A stretch of 15,184 nucleotides of DNA from Chryseobacterium indologenes (GTDB taxonomy: Bacteria > Bacteroidota > Bacteroidia > Flavobacteriales > Weeksellaceae). Positions 1 to 8,664 of this stretch are shown here, piece after piece. The stretch covers positions 1-15,184 of the forward strand of contig DJTE01000016.1 of NCBI GenBank assembly GCA_002439165.1, read 5' to 3'. The position numbers were made by a program, and so were the translations under genes. Positions within the stretch are counted from its first letter, which is position 1; each line of letters begins with the position of its first letter. Below the pieces are notes generated by a model. The model searched no databases. It was not told the origin of the DNA and saw only the letters and a program-made list of their open reading frames with translations.

Positions 1-33
1 CACAACTTTTGGGACTGATCCGCCTTTACTGAA

Positions 34-60
34 CTCAATTACCTATTGAGACCTTTTTTT
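34..60 (+). terminator. Rho-independent terminator of an upstream gene
   Basis: A 6-bp perfect stem (CTCAAT at 34-39, ATTGAG at 45-50) with a 5-nt loop is followed by ACC and seven T. It probably ends a plus-strand gene lying left of the window. Bases 1-33 may be the tail of that gene, since one frame stops with TGA at 30-32, but this is too short to identify. Bases 61-175 hold nothing recognisable. Confidence 0.5.
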
Positions 61-175
61 CAACACCCGCCGCCAACCGTATTACAGAAGATATATTCTC
101 CCCCGGTTTCAGTTTTTTGAACAGAATTAATTTTCTCATCATTGTGATAAATATTTTAAAGTTATCCTGTTTTAA

Positions 176-207
176 TTTGTAAATTTTAATAACAATATTT
201 AAATTTG
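176..207 (+). promoter_or_regulatory. Promoter of the 194-aa secreted protein gene
   Basis: TTTG at 176-179 and TAAATTTG at 200-207, separated by 20 nt, match the Bacteroidetes primary sigma consensus (TTG, about 17-23 nt, TAnnTTTG). Transcription should start near 214, leaving a leader of about 29 nt before the ATG at 243. Confidence 0.65.
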
Positions 208-242
208 GTTTAAACTATACATTCTTCTCAAAAGACAGATCC

Positions 243-827
243 ATGAAAAAAATATTCCTCATTACTTCTTTATGGGTAAGTTTCCCATTTTTTGCCCAAA
301 GCTTTGAAACTACCGCCAATCCAAAAGTTTCAGAAATTCAAAAAAATTTCAGGTATAAAAAATACCCGAAACCCGTTCTTGAAGAGTTCTCAAAACTGGC
401 AGGAGCAGAACCCAATGAAGCCATCATTATGACAGAATGTATTCCCGGTGAAATCATCAGCTGGAGAAATGACCGTGGAAGTTTTTCCACTTCACAGCAT
501 TTCAGGATAGAAAAAAATAAACTGAAAGAAATAATTACCATTCCCGGATCAAACGATTTTTTAGCCCATCTTGAAAAATATGCACCGGCTAACCACTCGT
601 TTGATTTTAATGCTGTAAGCGGAAGGACTTATGATGCTGAATTTATCAGAAAACAGAAAAATGGCAAGTACCTGCTGACCGTTAATCTTGTTGCCATAAA
701 AAAAGGATCTGTAAACGGCAGCGATCTGTATGAACTGGAATACGAGACATCAGATTTCAGAAGCTTTAAACCATTACGTATTAAAAATGCTGAAGAACAA
801 AACAGCAGCTGGCTGATCATAAATTAG
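243..827 (+). CDS. Exported protein of unknown function (194 aa)
   Basis: I do not recognise this family. The protein begins with a clear Sec signal peptide (MKKIFLITSLWVSFPFFAQ, cleavage probably near residue 18-20), and the remaining ~175 residues have no further membrane segment, so it should be periplasmic or secreted. The mature part mixes charged and beta-prone stretches and has a single Cys (about residue 66). It has no lipobox and no C-terminal T9SS sorting domain, so surface export by T9SS is not indicated. The gene is monocistronic, with its own promoter at 176-207 and a strong terminator at 878-916. The ATG at 243 is chosen because it directly starts the signal peptide and sits about 29 nt after the predicted transcription start. 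The call as a real exported protein is secure, but its function is unknown. Confidence 0.85.
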   Translation: MKKIFLITSLWVSFPFFAQSFETTANPKVSEIQKNFRYKKYPKPVLEEFSKLAGAEPNEAIIMTECIPGEIISWRNDRGSFSTSQHFRIEKNKLKEIITIPGSNDFLAHLEKYAPANHSFDFNAVSGRTYDAEFIRKQKNGKYLLTVNLVAIKKGSVNGSDLYELEYETSDFRSFKPLRIKNAEEQNSSWLIIN

Positions 828-877
828 CCCCAGGCCCCTCTTTCTCTCTCAAAAAATATCCGTTACATAAATCATCC

Positions 878-916
878 TGAATCCGGCTGTTAAGAAAACT
901 GCCGGATTCATTTTTT
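878..916 (+). terminator. Rho-independent terminator after the 194-aa gene
   Basis: A perfect 10-bp stem (TGAATCCGGC at 878-887, GCCGGATTCA at 901-910) with a 13-nt loop is followed immediately by six T (911-916). This is a classical intrinsic terminator 50 nt after the stop codon. The rest of the gap to 1092 holds only the promoter of the next gene. Confidence 0.85.
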
Positions 917-1051
917 GCAGCACTTATGGTATACTAAAACGATTCATCTTTAAAATTTTAAACTAAAAACAAAATTAATCGGTTATATCCTGTCAATATT
1001 AAATAATCACACAATTATGAAATATTTTACTTAACATAATTATTTTATGTT

Positions 1052-1059
1052 TACATTTG
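1052..1059 (+). promoter_or_regulatory. -7 element of the 262-aa T9SS protein gene
   Basis: TACATTTG at 1052-1059 matches TAnnTTTG, the Bacteroidetes -7 element, and lies 33 nt before the ATG at 1093. No good TTG is present at the -33 position; the nearest sequence is TTAAC at 1031. Strength is therefore uncertain. Confidence 0.5.
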
Positions 1060-1092
1060 TACTAACCAAACCAGAAAACTAAATTTTAACAT

Positions 1093-1881
1093 ATGAAAGC
1101 AAATTTATTTGTAAGCCAGTTGATGAAGAAAACAGTAATATTGGCTTCTACTCTGTTCCTGACGGGCACATCTTTCGCCCAGATCACTAAAATCTATGCA
1201 AGCGGTCAGACTAACCAGGTTGTCGGAGTCTGCCTGGGTTGCGGAGTATTAAATCCACAAAACGCAGTAGGAAGCAATGAGGATGACTATTCTACCCTTC
1301 AGGTTTCCGTAGGATTATTAGCCAGAACAGAACAGGTTTTACTCTTCCCTTCCACCAACATTGCATCCAACACCAATAAACTTGTCATTGGTATAGGATC
1401 GGATCTGACGATGCTGTCTGCACAGCTTATCAGCGGAATATCCATCGAAACATTTAATGGTGATGTATCCAACAATGATTATCAGAACCTTAACAACAAT
1501 GCAATCAAACTTGGAGGTACAGACCCGAGTAAAGGGGAAATTGAGCTTACAATGAACAAGCCTTATGACCGGATCAAAATAAATCTAAACGGAGGTTTAC
1601 TCAGTGTGAACGGTGCTCTGAGAATCTATTACGCTTATCAGTACAAAGATCCGTTCATCAATTTTATGGCCCACAGCCAAAACGGACAGATTACACTGAC
1701 CGGTGATGATTCTTTTGAAGGATCAAAAGTCACCCTGACCAATACTTCAGGAAAAGAGGTATTCAATTCTACAATAAAATCGAATACTTTTGAAGCGAGA
1801 CAACCTGAAGGCATTTATATCATGAATATTGAGACTAAAGATAAAAAGACTTATTCTAAAAAGATCAGAATTACACCATAA
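1093..1881 (+). CDS. T9SS type A sorting-domain secreted protein (262 aa)
   Basis: This is an exported protein carried across the outer membrane by the type IX secretion system. An N-terminal signal peptide ends at ...GTSFAQ (residue 30). A central region of about residues 35-185 is all-beta in character and carries a CLGC motif (Cys47, Cys50) followed by NPQNAVGSNEDDYSTLQ-like sequence, reminiscent of carbohydrate- or cell-surface-binding domains in Flavobacteriia adhesins. Residues ~190-262 form the T9SS type A sorting domain, including TNTSGKEVF, EGIYIMNIET and a basic tail ending KKIRITP. Two starts are possible. ATG 1093 adds ten residues before MKKTVILAST; ATG 1123 gives a more standard signal peptide. 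I keep 1093 because the A/T-rich upstream (ttttaacat) is typical of Flavobacteriia starts and both lie downstream of the predicted promoter. The ligand is unknown. Confidence 0.85.
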   Translation: MKANLFVSQLMKKTVILASTLFLTGTSFAQITKIYASGQTNQVVGVCLGCGVLNPQNAVGSNEDDYSTLQVSVGLLARTEQVLLFPSTNIASNTNKLVIGIGSDLTMLSAQLISGISIETFNGDVSNNDYQNLNNNAIKLGGTDPSKGEIELTMNKPYDRIKINLNGGLLSVNGALRIYYAYQYKDPFINFMAHSQNGQITLTGDDSFEGSKVTLTNTSGKEVFNSTIKSNTFEARQPEGIYIMNIETKDKKTYSKKIRITP

Positions 1882-1910
1882 TTCAACAGAATATTGTGAT
1901 GATAAAGCAG

Positions 1911-1937
1911 AATCGGCGGCCCTTTGGGCCGCCGATT
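1911..1937. terminator. Strong hairpin between convergent genes (bidirectional terminator)
   Basis: A 12-bp perfect stem (AATCGGCGGCCC at 1911-1922, GGGCCGCCGATT at 1926-1937) closes on a TTT loop. It lies in the 84-bp gap between the converging 262-aa gene and the 758-aa gene, so it probably ends both transcripts. Neither side has a long T run, so termination may rest on stem strength alone. Confidence 0.7.
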
Positions 1938-1965
1938 CCTATTGAAATAAAATGAGTGGTTATGA

Positions 1966-4242
1966 TTATTTTTTAATCAGTTTCTGCTGATAAACCGCTT
2001 TATCTGTAACTGCTTTCAGAATATACATCCCGTCCGGAAGCATGCTTACATTGATCTGCCCGTTCTGGAACGTTGCATTAATCTGTTTTCCTGAGAAATC
2101 GTAAACAGAAACATTCAGAACCTTATCTGTGGTTTTGATATTCAGGAAATCGGAAACTGGGTTCGGATAAATGCTGAATTCAGGCTTTTTCACTTCTGCA
2201 GTAGCCAGGCTGGCAGTCGTGGCGTTTACGGTCAGTGTTTTTTCAACCAATTTTCCATTGGAGTTGAAGCTGATCACCACATTTGAATTTCCATTGGAAA
2301 GCGGAGTAAGAATAAGTTCTTCATTTGAGTTGATCGTTGCAGAAACAACAGCCGGATTAGAATTTGATTTCACGGTCTTCACTACTGAAGCACTTATATT
2401 ATCCTCATCGGCAACAGCTGTTTTCAGATCAATTGCTGTTACGGTTCCTGCAGAAACCTGTGAAGGGAATGCAGTACTTATAACCGGAGCATTATTATCC
2501 GGAAATACTGTCACAGCAGGGAACCAGTAATAATCATTAAGTGTTTTGGTATTGGTAAGAGTACCTGCGGCATCAAAAGTATGGATCCAGTTTTTCTGGT
2601 AGTGGGCTCCAAAACCACTTTCGGTAGTGTTAAGAATTAATTCATCAGTTACCGGATTCACACGCAGTGCAGCTCCATAAGGAATCTGTTTGAACTGCCC
2701 GGTCTGTCCCGGAATAACGGCAAAATTCTCATTGAATGTTTTGCTGTCCACGTCAAATTTTACAATCTGTGTTCCGGAAACAAAGCTGTTTACCGAATTG
2801 ATCCAGTACAGTACATTCTGTCGGGTACTTGCAGTAAAGCTTCCGGCATTCCATGCCCCCCATGACCCCAGATATTTTGTGGCAGGAATATTATAAACTG
2901 TTGTGGCCAAAGAATTCTGGTCAATATTCACCAGCTTCTGATCCTGAATAGCCCAAACACTTCCGTCTTTAGCCTGAACAACGGAGTGATAGGCTCCTGA
3001 AATCGTAGAAACGACAGCATCAGTATCAGGATTAATCACCAATATTCCCGCAGACTGTTTTACAGCAAATACATATTTCGAGGTACGGATCATATTCCCG
3101 ATCTGTCCTGCATACTGGCTTCCTCCACCGGTTCCGGCAATTAAACCTCCAACCTGAAGATTATCGATATTAAATATATAAATCCCGTTAGAAGCACCGA
3201 TATACCCTTTGTGTTCATTCACTCCTACAAAAGATCTTCCGTCTCCGCCTCCAATATCATTGAATCCGGCAATTTTCTGCATCGTCTGTGCATTGGCAAC
3301 CACCAGTCTTCCACCAGGGGTATACTGAGTATCATTCCCGTCTGCTGCCTGTTTAGAGATAAAGTAGAATTTGTCTCCGTAAATAGTTCCGTACTGGGTA
3401 GTCGCTCCGAAAGCCTGATTATTGTTGGCATTGCTGTAAACACGGTAACTGATCTGGCCGTTGTTATGTACAAAATTCACAGAGCCGTTGGTATGCCCGA
3501 ACCAGTCTTCATTTACCATAAAGAATCCATTGGCAAAATCTGTTGAAGTTACATAAGGTGAAACCGGAGTCATGGTAGAAGAGATCGGGATCGTTTCAAA
3601 AGAAGGGTTAAAATTCCACACATCCCAGGAACCATTCTGCAGCGTACGGGAAGAAGCCCCAACTCCTGAATAACCAAAATCAGCATCTGTGGGATCTTTC
3701 ACCCAGTATGACCAGTATCCGTTGGTAGTCCATCCGGATTGCCAGTGATCATTGATATCAGCTGCTGTATAGCTGTCAAAATCATATGCAGTTGTATTAA
3801 TGATACCATTCGCAGGGTAAAGCGGATAGGTTGTATTTCCGTCTTTATAAAGAGCATTGGTATTCTGTCCGTTCAGGTCAAAGCCCAAACCTCCGACTGC
3901 AGTTCCAAACGGGGTTCCCTGATAAAGAAGTGAGAAAAAACGGTGATCTGCCTGGGCAATAGCTTTCAGCATATCTTCTCCGGTTGCATTTCCGTTCCAC
4001 CGGTATCCCCACACCAGTGCATCCGGATTTTTGCTGTCATTCCACTGTACAACAAAAGCAGCTTCATTAGAACCTGTTCCCACCCAAAACTGGATGTCAG
4101 AGAAATTCACATTGGTGGTTAACGTAGTATGAAGCTGGCTGGTTCCCTGAATATCATTCCGGGGAACGCCCTGTACTGTAATCTGTGCATTCGTAAAGAA
4201 CGTCAGCAGAATCAGCATTGTAAAAAGATAAAACTTTTTCAT
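1966..4242 (-). CDS. T9SS-secreted multidomain surface protein of the B12 operon (758 aa)
   Basis: This is the last gene of the riboswitch-led operon. A Sec signal peptide ends at ...FFTNAQ (residue 20). Residues ~25-215 form a Trp/Tyr-rich domain (FWVGTGSNEAAFVVQW, ALVWGYRWNG, TGEDMLKAI). I recall similar secreted domains in other phyla, but that is unverified. Residues ~235-580 show repeated beta-strand pairs with VVANAQTM, IYIFNID, LVINPDTD and LVNIDQ motifs, like the YncE/DUF5074-type beta-propeller also seen in the BtuG-like protein two genes upstream. Residues ~583-675 look like an Ig/cadherin-type domain (NNAPVIS...). Residues ~686-758 are a T9SS type A sorting domain (FSIYPNPVSDFLNIK, PDGMYILKA, basic tail). 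It should be delivered to the cell surface or medium and probably helps capture corrinoids, but that role is inferred from operon position and the propeller-like region only. The gap to the preceding gene is 38 nt. Confidence 0.85.
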   Translation of the reverse strand: MKKFYLFTMLILLTFFTNAQITVQGVPRNDIQGTSQLHTTLTTNVNFSDIQFWVGTGSNEAAFVVQWNDSKNPDALVWGYRWNGNATGEDMLKAIAQADHRFFSLLYQGTPFGTAVGGLGFDLNGQNTNALYKDGNTTYPLYPANGIINTTAYDFDSYTAADINDHWQSGWTTNGYWSYWVKDPTDADFGYSGVGASSRTLQNGSWDVWNFNPSFETIPISSTMTPVSPYVTSTDFANGFFMVNEDWFGHTNGSVNFVHNNGQISYRVYSNANNNQAFGATTQYGTIYGDKFYFISKQAADGNDTQYTPGGRLVVANAQTMQKIAGFNDIGGGDGRSFVGVNEHKGYIGASNGIYIFNIDNLQVGGLIAGTGGGSQYAGQIGNMIRTSKYVFAVKQSAGILVINPDTDAVVSTISGAYHSVVQAKDGSVWAIQDQKLVNIDQNSLATTVYNIPATKYLGSWGAWNAGSFTASTRQNVLYWINSVNSFVSGTQIVKFDVDSKTFNENFAVIPGQTGQFKQIPYGAALRVNPVTDELILNTTESGFGAHYQKNWIHTFDAAGTLTNTKTLNDYYWFPAVTVFPDNNAPVISTAFPSQVSAGTVTAIDLKTAVADEDNISASVVKTVKSNSNPAVVSATINSNEELILTPLSNGNSNVVISFNSNGKLVEKTLTVNATTASLATAEVKKPEFSIYPNPVSDFLNIKTTDKVLNVSVYDFSGKQINATFQNGQINVSMLPDGMYILKAVTDKAVYQQKLIKK

Positions 4243-4280
4243 TGTATTTACTATTTTAAACTGATTTATATTCTGATCTG

Positions 4281-5489
4281 TTAATTGAGATGTAAATCAT
4301 AAGCTCCCGCTACTTCAGTAGAAACTTCCCCCAGCCATCCGGCTTCCTGATTTACTCCGGTATATACTTTAATAAAATCGATTCCCGGAAGCTTAACGTA
4401 CTTGCCGTTCCTGTCTACTGCCCATGAAATATCGATATTGGAAGCCTCATCATTGTTCGGCGCGTTATCTGCATATCCGTAATCATAGGAGGTGCCTACC
4501 CAATAAGCCCCCGTTCCGCTCTGGTCGTAAAAATTATCTTTCAGTCTGGTTCCTGTAAAGCTGTAAGAAGCTTGGGAAAGCCATAAAGGATAATAGCTCT
4601 GTGCATGGAAGGTATTTTTAGTTTTAAATCCAGAAGTCCCATTATTATCCTGCCATCTGATGTACTCCACATCAGTCTGCCAAAACTCACTTCCGGGAAC
4701 GGGAGGTTTATTTTCATTGGGTTTGAAATAAGTTATGCTGTAATTTTTAAGAGTGGTGTCCTTAAAGTATTCACTGCCGGCTATTTCGTACCATTCGTCT
4801 TCATCCGGTTTTCCGTTTTTATTTTTATCATAGGCCACCATAATAATTCCGGGCTCACATGATCCGGATCTTGTAGCATTGGCACTATTTCCCCAGAAGG
4901 CATTTCCGAGAACCTTAAAATCTCTCCCTTCCAGATTCGGAATGGTATGATCGAAACCGAAAGTAACGTAACCGCCATAGCCGCCAAGACTTATCATCGT
5001 GGAATTTCCGCCGATAAGGGATTCTTTTGCCCTTCTGATCATGTCCGTTTCCGTATTTCCGTTCTGGTATTCGGGCATCTCATTGATGAACTGACCTATG
5101 GCCGGCCGGTAATCAAAAACATTAGTGATATATTTGCTGTAAGGCGATGCTTCCTTCATCACAATGATGGAAGATTTGTAGGTTTTTACAGCGCCTTTTG
5201 CTTCCACTTTCAGGGTCAGGGGATATGTTTTGGCATATGCACTCACAAAATCCAGCTGTATATTTTCAGAAATAATAGAATCGTTGATACTCCACGTAAG
5301 CTTTCCTTCAATTTTCGGATCGATATTCAACAGTTTAAGCCTGTCAACCGTATAGGATTCTTTCAGTACTTCTGAAGGAAAAGTAACTTCCTCCGCCATC
5401 TCTTCGCTGTCACTTTTACAGGCTGCCGTTCCTAACAGAACAGAAGAAAAAAGTGCGGTTTTTATAATATTTAAATATTTTCTTTCCAT
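4281..5489 (-). CDS. Outer-surface lipoprotein of the B12 operon (402 aa, cell-surface protein family)
   Basis: This lipoprotein has a signal peptide with lipobox LGTAAC (Cys24). The following KSDSEE is rich in acid residues, as in the Bacteroidetes lipoprotein export signal that sends lipoproteins to the cell surface. Residues ~35-115 look like a PKD/Ig-type beta domain (LTWSINDS, KVEAKGAV). The rest is a Trp/Tyr/Gly-rich globular domain containing GGYGGYVTFGFDHTI, NAFWGNSANATRSGSCEPG and a calcium-binding-like loop DKNKNGKPDEDE at about residues 217-228. I recall proteins of this general type, named only 'cell surface protein', in Bacteroides B12 loci, but cannot verify it. The start is 14 nt after the stop of the BtuG-like gene, so the two are cotranscribed. 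A direct role in corrinoid binding is plausible and unproven. Confidence 0.8.
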   Translation of the reverse strand: MERKYLNIIKTALFSSVLLGTAACKSDSEEMAEEVTFPSEVLKESYTVDRLKLLNIDPKIEGKLTWSINDSIISENIQLDFVSAYAKTYPLTLKVEAKGAVKTYKSSIIVMKEASPYSKYITNVFDYRPAIGQFINEMPEYQNGNTETDMIRRAKESLIGGNSTMISLGGYGGYVTFGFDHTIPNLEGRDFKVLGNAFWGNSANATRSGSCEPGIIMVAYDKNKNGKPDEDEWYEIAGSEYFKDTTLKNYSITYFKPNENKPPVPGSEFWQTDVEYIRWQDNNGTSGFKTKNTFHAQSYYPLWLSQASYSFTGTRLKDNFYDQSGTGAYWVGTSYDYGYADNAPNNDEASNIDISWAVDRNGKYVKLPGIDFIKVYTGVNQEAGWLGEVSTEVAGAYDLHLN

Positions 5490-5503
5490 TTTTTATCATT
5501 TAA

Positions 5504-6637
5504 TTATCTGTACAGAAAAGCAAAATGGGCAGGGATATTTCCGCCTTCGGTTTTCCATTTGAATTTTCCGGTTTTGTCGAAACAGTAGACGTACCCCGTG
5601 GTTACATAATTCCGGGCATCGGTAAGGTAGATGTCTTCTGTATAAGGATTTACCGCAATTCCGTACGGTGCTTTGATTTCGTCTGCGTACTGCTGGTCAA
5701 TGATCTTATTGGCGATTACCTGCTCTGTTTTCACATCGATAATTCCGAAAGTTTTAACATAGCTGTGGGTATTATAATTAAACTCATTGCCATAGTAATA
5801 GAGTTTGTCATTCACGATTGTCATTCCGCTTACCGCGACATGAAAGTCTTTTTTTACAGCTCCGGTAGCTGCATCCACAAGAAACAGACTGGACGGGATA
5901 TTGTAATAATCTCCCCTGGAACTTACGTAGAGATCTCCGTAATTATCTTTTCTGATGCGGTGAAGATTAATGGCCACATCAATTTTTTGGGTCTCTGTAA
6001 AACTGTTAAGATCAATCACAGAAACTGTTCTGTCATAATTCGGGAACATATAACCTCCGGAATTGGCTACATAAAGCTTATCTCCGATAATCTCCATTTC
6101 TTCGGGCTGATAACCTACCACCACCTGTCTTTCAATAGCCAGTGAAGTTGTATCAATTTCCACTACTTTTCCGGGTGGCGAATTGGGATTTAATTCAACA
6201 GGACCTGCATAGCTGCTGGCATACACCTTTCCTCCCTTAAACTTCATATACCGGCAGTTCTGAAGCTGTATGGTCTTGATACGTTTCGCTGATTTGGCAT
6301 CCAGCACTTCAATTTTATTGGAAACATTCACCACTACATACATTTTACTTCCGTAGATCATGATGTCATTTCCTACATCCCCGAGTTCTTTCACCACATT
6401 CGGATTGATCTCTCCGTAGATATTCCGGTGATAGGTTCCCGTAGCATAATCGAAGTAATCAAGGGTACATTTGTTACTTCCCATATTTCCTTCATTCAGA
6501 AGGTAAAAACCTTTGATGGCTGTATCTTCTCCGGTGCTTACCTCTTCTTTTTCCGAGGGAACAACGTAATCGTCCGTCCGGCATGAGAACAGACAGAGAA
6601 AGGCAAGAGCCAGAAGGTAAAAGTTTAGTTTTTTCAT
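5504..6637 (-). CDS. btuG: BtuG-like cobalamin-capture lipoprotein (YncE/DUF5074-type propeller)
   Basis: A lipoprotein of 377 aa with lipobox FSC (Cys19) followed by RTDDY, which suits surface export. Residues ~40-377 form a seven-bladed-propeller-like repeat: GFYLLNEGN at the start, then strand pairs such as KMYVVVNVSNKIEVLDAKS, KVVEIDTTSL, TVSVIDLNS, SLFLVDAATG and IYLTDARNY. This is the pattern of the YncE/DUF5074 surface-layer family that includes BtuG. In Bacteroides, BtuG binds B12 with very high affinity and forms a lid over BtuB. Here the gene directly follows btuB with a 4-bp ATGA start/stop overlap (6634-6637), indicating translational coupling and a one-to-one partnership. Location under a cobalamin riboswitch supports the assignment. 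Orthology to Bacteroides BtuG rather than a general YncE protein was not tested by alignment. Confidence 0.8.
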   Translation of the reverse strand: MKKLNFYLLALAFLCLFSCRTDDYVVPSEKEEVSTGEDTAIKGFYLLNEGNMGSNKCTLDYFDYATGTYHRNIYGEINPNVVKELGDVGNDIMIYGSKMYVVVNVSNKIEVLDAKSAKRIKTIQLQNCRYMKFKGGKVYASSYAGPVELNPNSPPGKVVEIDTTSLAIERQVVVGYQPEEMEIIGDKLYVANSGGYMFPNYDRTVSVIDLNSFTETQKIDVAINLHRIRKDNYGDLYVSSRGDYYNIPSSLFLVDAATGAVKKDFHVAVSGMTIVNDKLYYYGNEFNYNTHSYVKTFGIIDVKTEQVIANKIIDQQYADEIKAPYGIAVNPYTEDIYLTDARNYVTTGYVYCFDKTGKFKWKTEGGNIPAHFAFLYR

Positions 6638-8664
6638 AATGTAAAGCTTACAATGAGTTTAAAATTTCTTCCGGGCATCGGATAATTCCTTACCACGTCA
6701 TAATATTGATTGAGGACGTTATTGACCTCAAAACCGGCTTTGATCTGATGGGCATGCCAGTTGAATTTTTTCTGAACCGATAAATCATGGGTATACCACG
6801 GCTGAAGATAATTGGCACGGATGTTATTCAGCTGTGCATCATAACGTTCTCCGGTATACATGAAACTGTAATTGAAACTCCAGTCTTTATAATCCGCCAT
6901 CATGGTAAAAGTCAGGGCATGCCAGGGCACATAAGAGATCTGGTCTCCGTAATAATCTTCTTTTTTATCGGTATAATCTCCTGCTCTCTGATAGGTATAG
7001 CTTACCAGAGGTTTCAGTTTCACCTTATTGATATCAAATTCAGCCTGAACATTGACATCTGCTCCCACGATCCTTACTTCTCCGAGATTCGTCATCATCC
7101 ACCGGAACAGATTGGTGGTAGGAACTGCGATGATTTTATTTTCCACTTCATTATAATATCCGTCCGCTTTCACATAAATTCCTTTAAAAAATTCATGATC
7201 ATAAAGTTTATGGTAGGTAAAACCCACGTCATACTGATTGGTAAATTCAGGTTTCAGCATCACATTTCCGATCATGGTGTAATACAGATCATTGAAAGTT
7301 GGCATCCTGAAAATCCTTTTATAAAAGGCTCTTATGGTAAAATCTTTTGAATCAGAGAGCTGATAGCTCAGAAATGCAGAGGGGGTCCATTCTGTTTTAT
7401 CGGGAGATTTTGCATTTTTCTCCACATTTTCATGGACAAACGTTCCAAGTACACTTCCCAGGAATTTAAACCTTCTCCACTGATAGGTCGTGGCAAAAGC
7501 CAGCAGTGAGGTATATCGTGTAGGAAATGAAAAATCCCTGAGACTGGCATTCAGGTTATTATACTGGAAGTCCAAACCTGCACTTACATCCCAGTCTTTG
7601 GTAATCGAATAGATATTGGACGAAGAAAAGTAAAGTTCTCTCTGGATATAGGTATTATCAATGCGCAGGGCTGTTGTTGATACATTGACCGTATCCAGGA
7701 ATCTGGAATAATCATAGGCAAATTTGGCTTTCACCTGGGTTTCAAACTTCGGGAACAGCTTTTTTCTGAAACTGGCCTGAATAAAATAGTTTTCATCCAG
7801 CATCTGCTGTCCTTTAGGCCCGAAATCATTATTCACGACAGCAGTGGGAATTCCCCGGTCTGAAATATATCCGTAACCGCGTACATTCCAGCTCCCGTTA
7901 TTAAGAATTCCGTTAAAACCTGTTTCAAAACGTTTAGCCTGAATATAGGAATCATATCTTCTGGCAATCGTATCATTGGCAACAGAGCCGTCAGCATTTT
8001 TCTTTTGGTATTTATACTTGTACAATCCTCTGCTCTGCACAAACTCCGAACTGAAGCTTGCTGCCACCCGGTCTGAAATCTTCTGCTCCAGGCGGAACGA
8101 AGGATTAAACAGGCTGATGGACCCAAATTTAAGCCTGACCGTTACATTGGTTTTCTGATTTCCTTTAAATACAGGAGTTTTAGGCTGAAGATAAATAGAT
8201 CCTGAAGACCCGAAATCTTTTGCAGGCTGAAAGATCTCACTTTTCTGACCGTTGTACAAAGAGATTGATTCTATATCATCTAGGGAAAATTTCCCCAGAT
8301 CCACCACTCCGTTCTGGGCATTTCCAAGCTGAATGCCGTCATAGAAAACACCGACATGCTGGCTTCCCATGCTCCGGATATTAACAGTTTTCAAACCTCC
8401 CATTCCGCCGTAATCCTTGATCTGAACACCGGAAAAATATCTTAGGGCATCTGCCACCGACTGGCTGTTCAGCCTTTCCAGCTGTTCGCCTGAAAGAATC
8501 TGTGCGGGAAGAATTTCTTTAAAATCTTTTTTATAAATCCGGACAGGAAGAATCGTTTTCTCACGGATGCTGTCCTTAGACTGTGAGAATACAAGATGAG
8601 AGGCCATCACAAAAATTGCGACAGCTCCCTTTTGAAACAGAGAAGCAGTAAGTTTTGTCACCAT
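6634..8664 (-). CDS. btuB: BtuB-type TonB-dependent cobalamin receptor
   Basis: An outer-membrane 22-strand barrel receptor that imports cobalamin using TonB energy. After the signal peptide (ending about ...SHLVFSQS) comes a plug domain at roughly residues 40-165, with QSVADALRYFSGVQIKDYG, VNIRSMGSQHVGVFYDG and DIESISLYNG, the usual plug signatures. The barrel follows, and the protein ends NFKLIVSFTL with alternating hydrophobic residues typical of a last strand. There is no carboxypeptidase-like N-terminal extension and no SusD partner, so it is not a SusC-type glycan receptor. The reading frame is open back to 8730, but I choose ATG 8664 (676 aa): it starts a normal signal peptide (MVTKLTASLFQKGAVAIF), whereas the 8730 start puts another hydrophobic stretch in front. 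It lies 122 nt below the riboswitch and overlaps the BtuG-like gene by ATGA. Confidence 0.88.
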   Translation of the reverse strand: MVTKLTASLFQKGAVAIFVMASHLVFSQSKDSIREKTILPVRIYKKDFKEILPAQILSGEQLERLNSQSVADALRYFSGVQIKDYGGMGGLKTVNIRSMGSQHVGVFYDGIQLGNAQNGVVDLGKFSLDDIESISLYNGQKSEIFQPAKDFGSSGSIYLQPKTPVFKGNQKTNVTVRLKFGSISLFNPSFRLEQKISDRVAASFSSEFVQSRGLYKYKYQKKNADGSVANDTIARRYDSYIQAKRFETGFNGILNNGSWNVRGYGYISDRGIPTAVVNNDFGPKGQQMLDENYFIQASFRKKLFPKFETQVKAKFAYDYSRFLDTVNVSTTALRIDNTYIQRELYFSSSNIYSITKDWDVSAGLDFQYNNLNASLRDFSFPTRYTSLLAFATTYQWRRFKFLGSVLGTFVHENVEKNAKSPDKTEWTPSAFLSYQLSDSKDFTIRAFYKRIFRMPTFNDLYYTMIGNVMLKPEFTNQYDVGFTYHKLYDHEFFKGIYVKADGYYNEVENKIIAVPTTNLFRWMMTNLGEVRIVGADVNVQAEFDINKVKLKPLVSYTYQRAGDYTDKKEDYYGDQISYVPWHALTFTMMADYKDWSFNYSFMYTGERYDAQLNNIRANYLQPWYTHDLSVQKKFNWHAHQIKAGFEVNNVLNQYYDVVRNYPMPGRNFKLIVSFTL

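Noticed and set aside
5525..6145. A 206-codon open frame on the plus strand
   Set aside because: It is wholly antisense to the BtuG-like gene, has no signal or recognisable domain, and its composition is explained by the codon pattern of the real gene.
6787..7350. A 187-codon open frame on the plus strand
   Set aside because: It is antisense to the barrel of the BtuB receptor, whose frame is strongly supported by plug and barrel motifs.
6634..8664. SusC-type glycan receptor
   Set aside because: There is no carboxypeptidase-like N-terminal domain and no SusD gene; the riboswitch and BtuG-like partner fit cobalamin.
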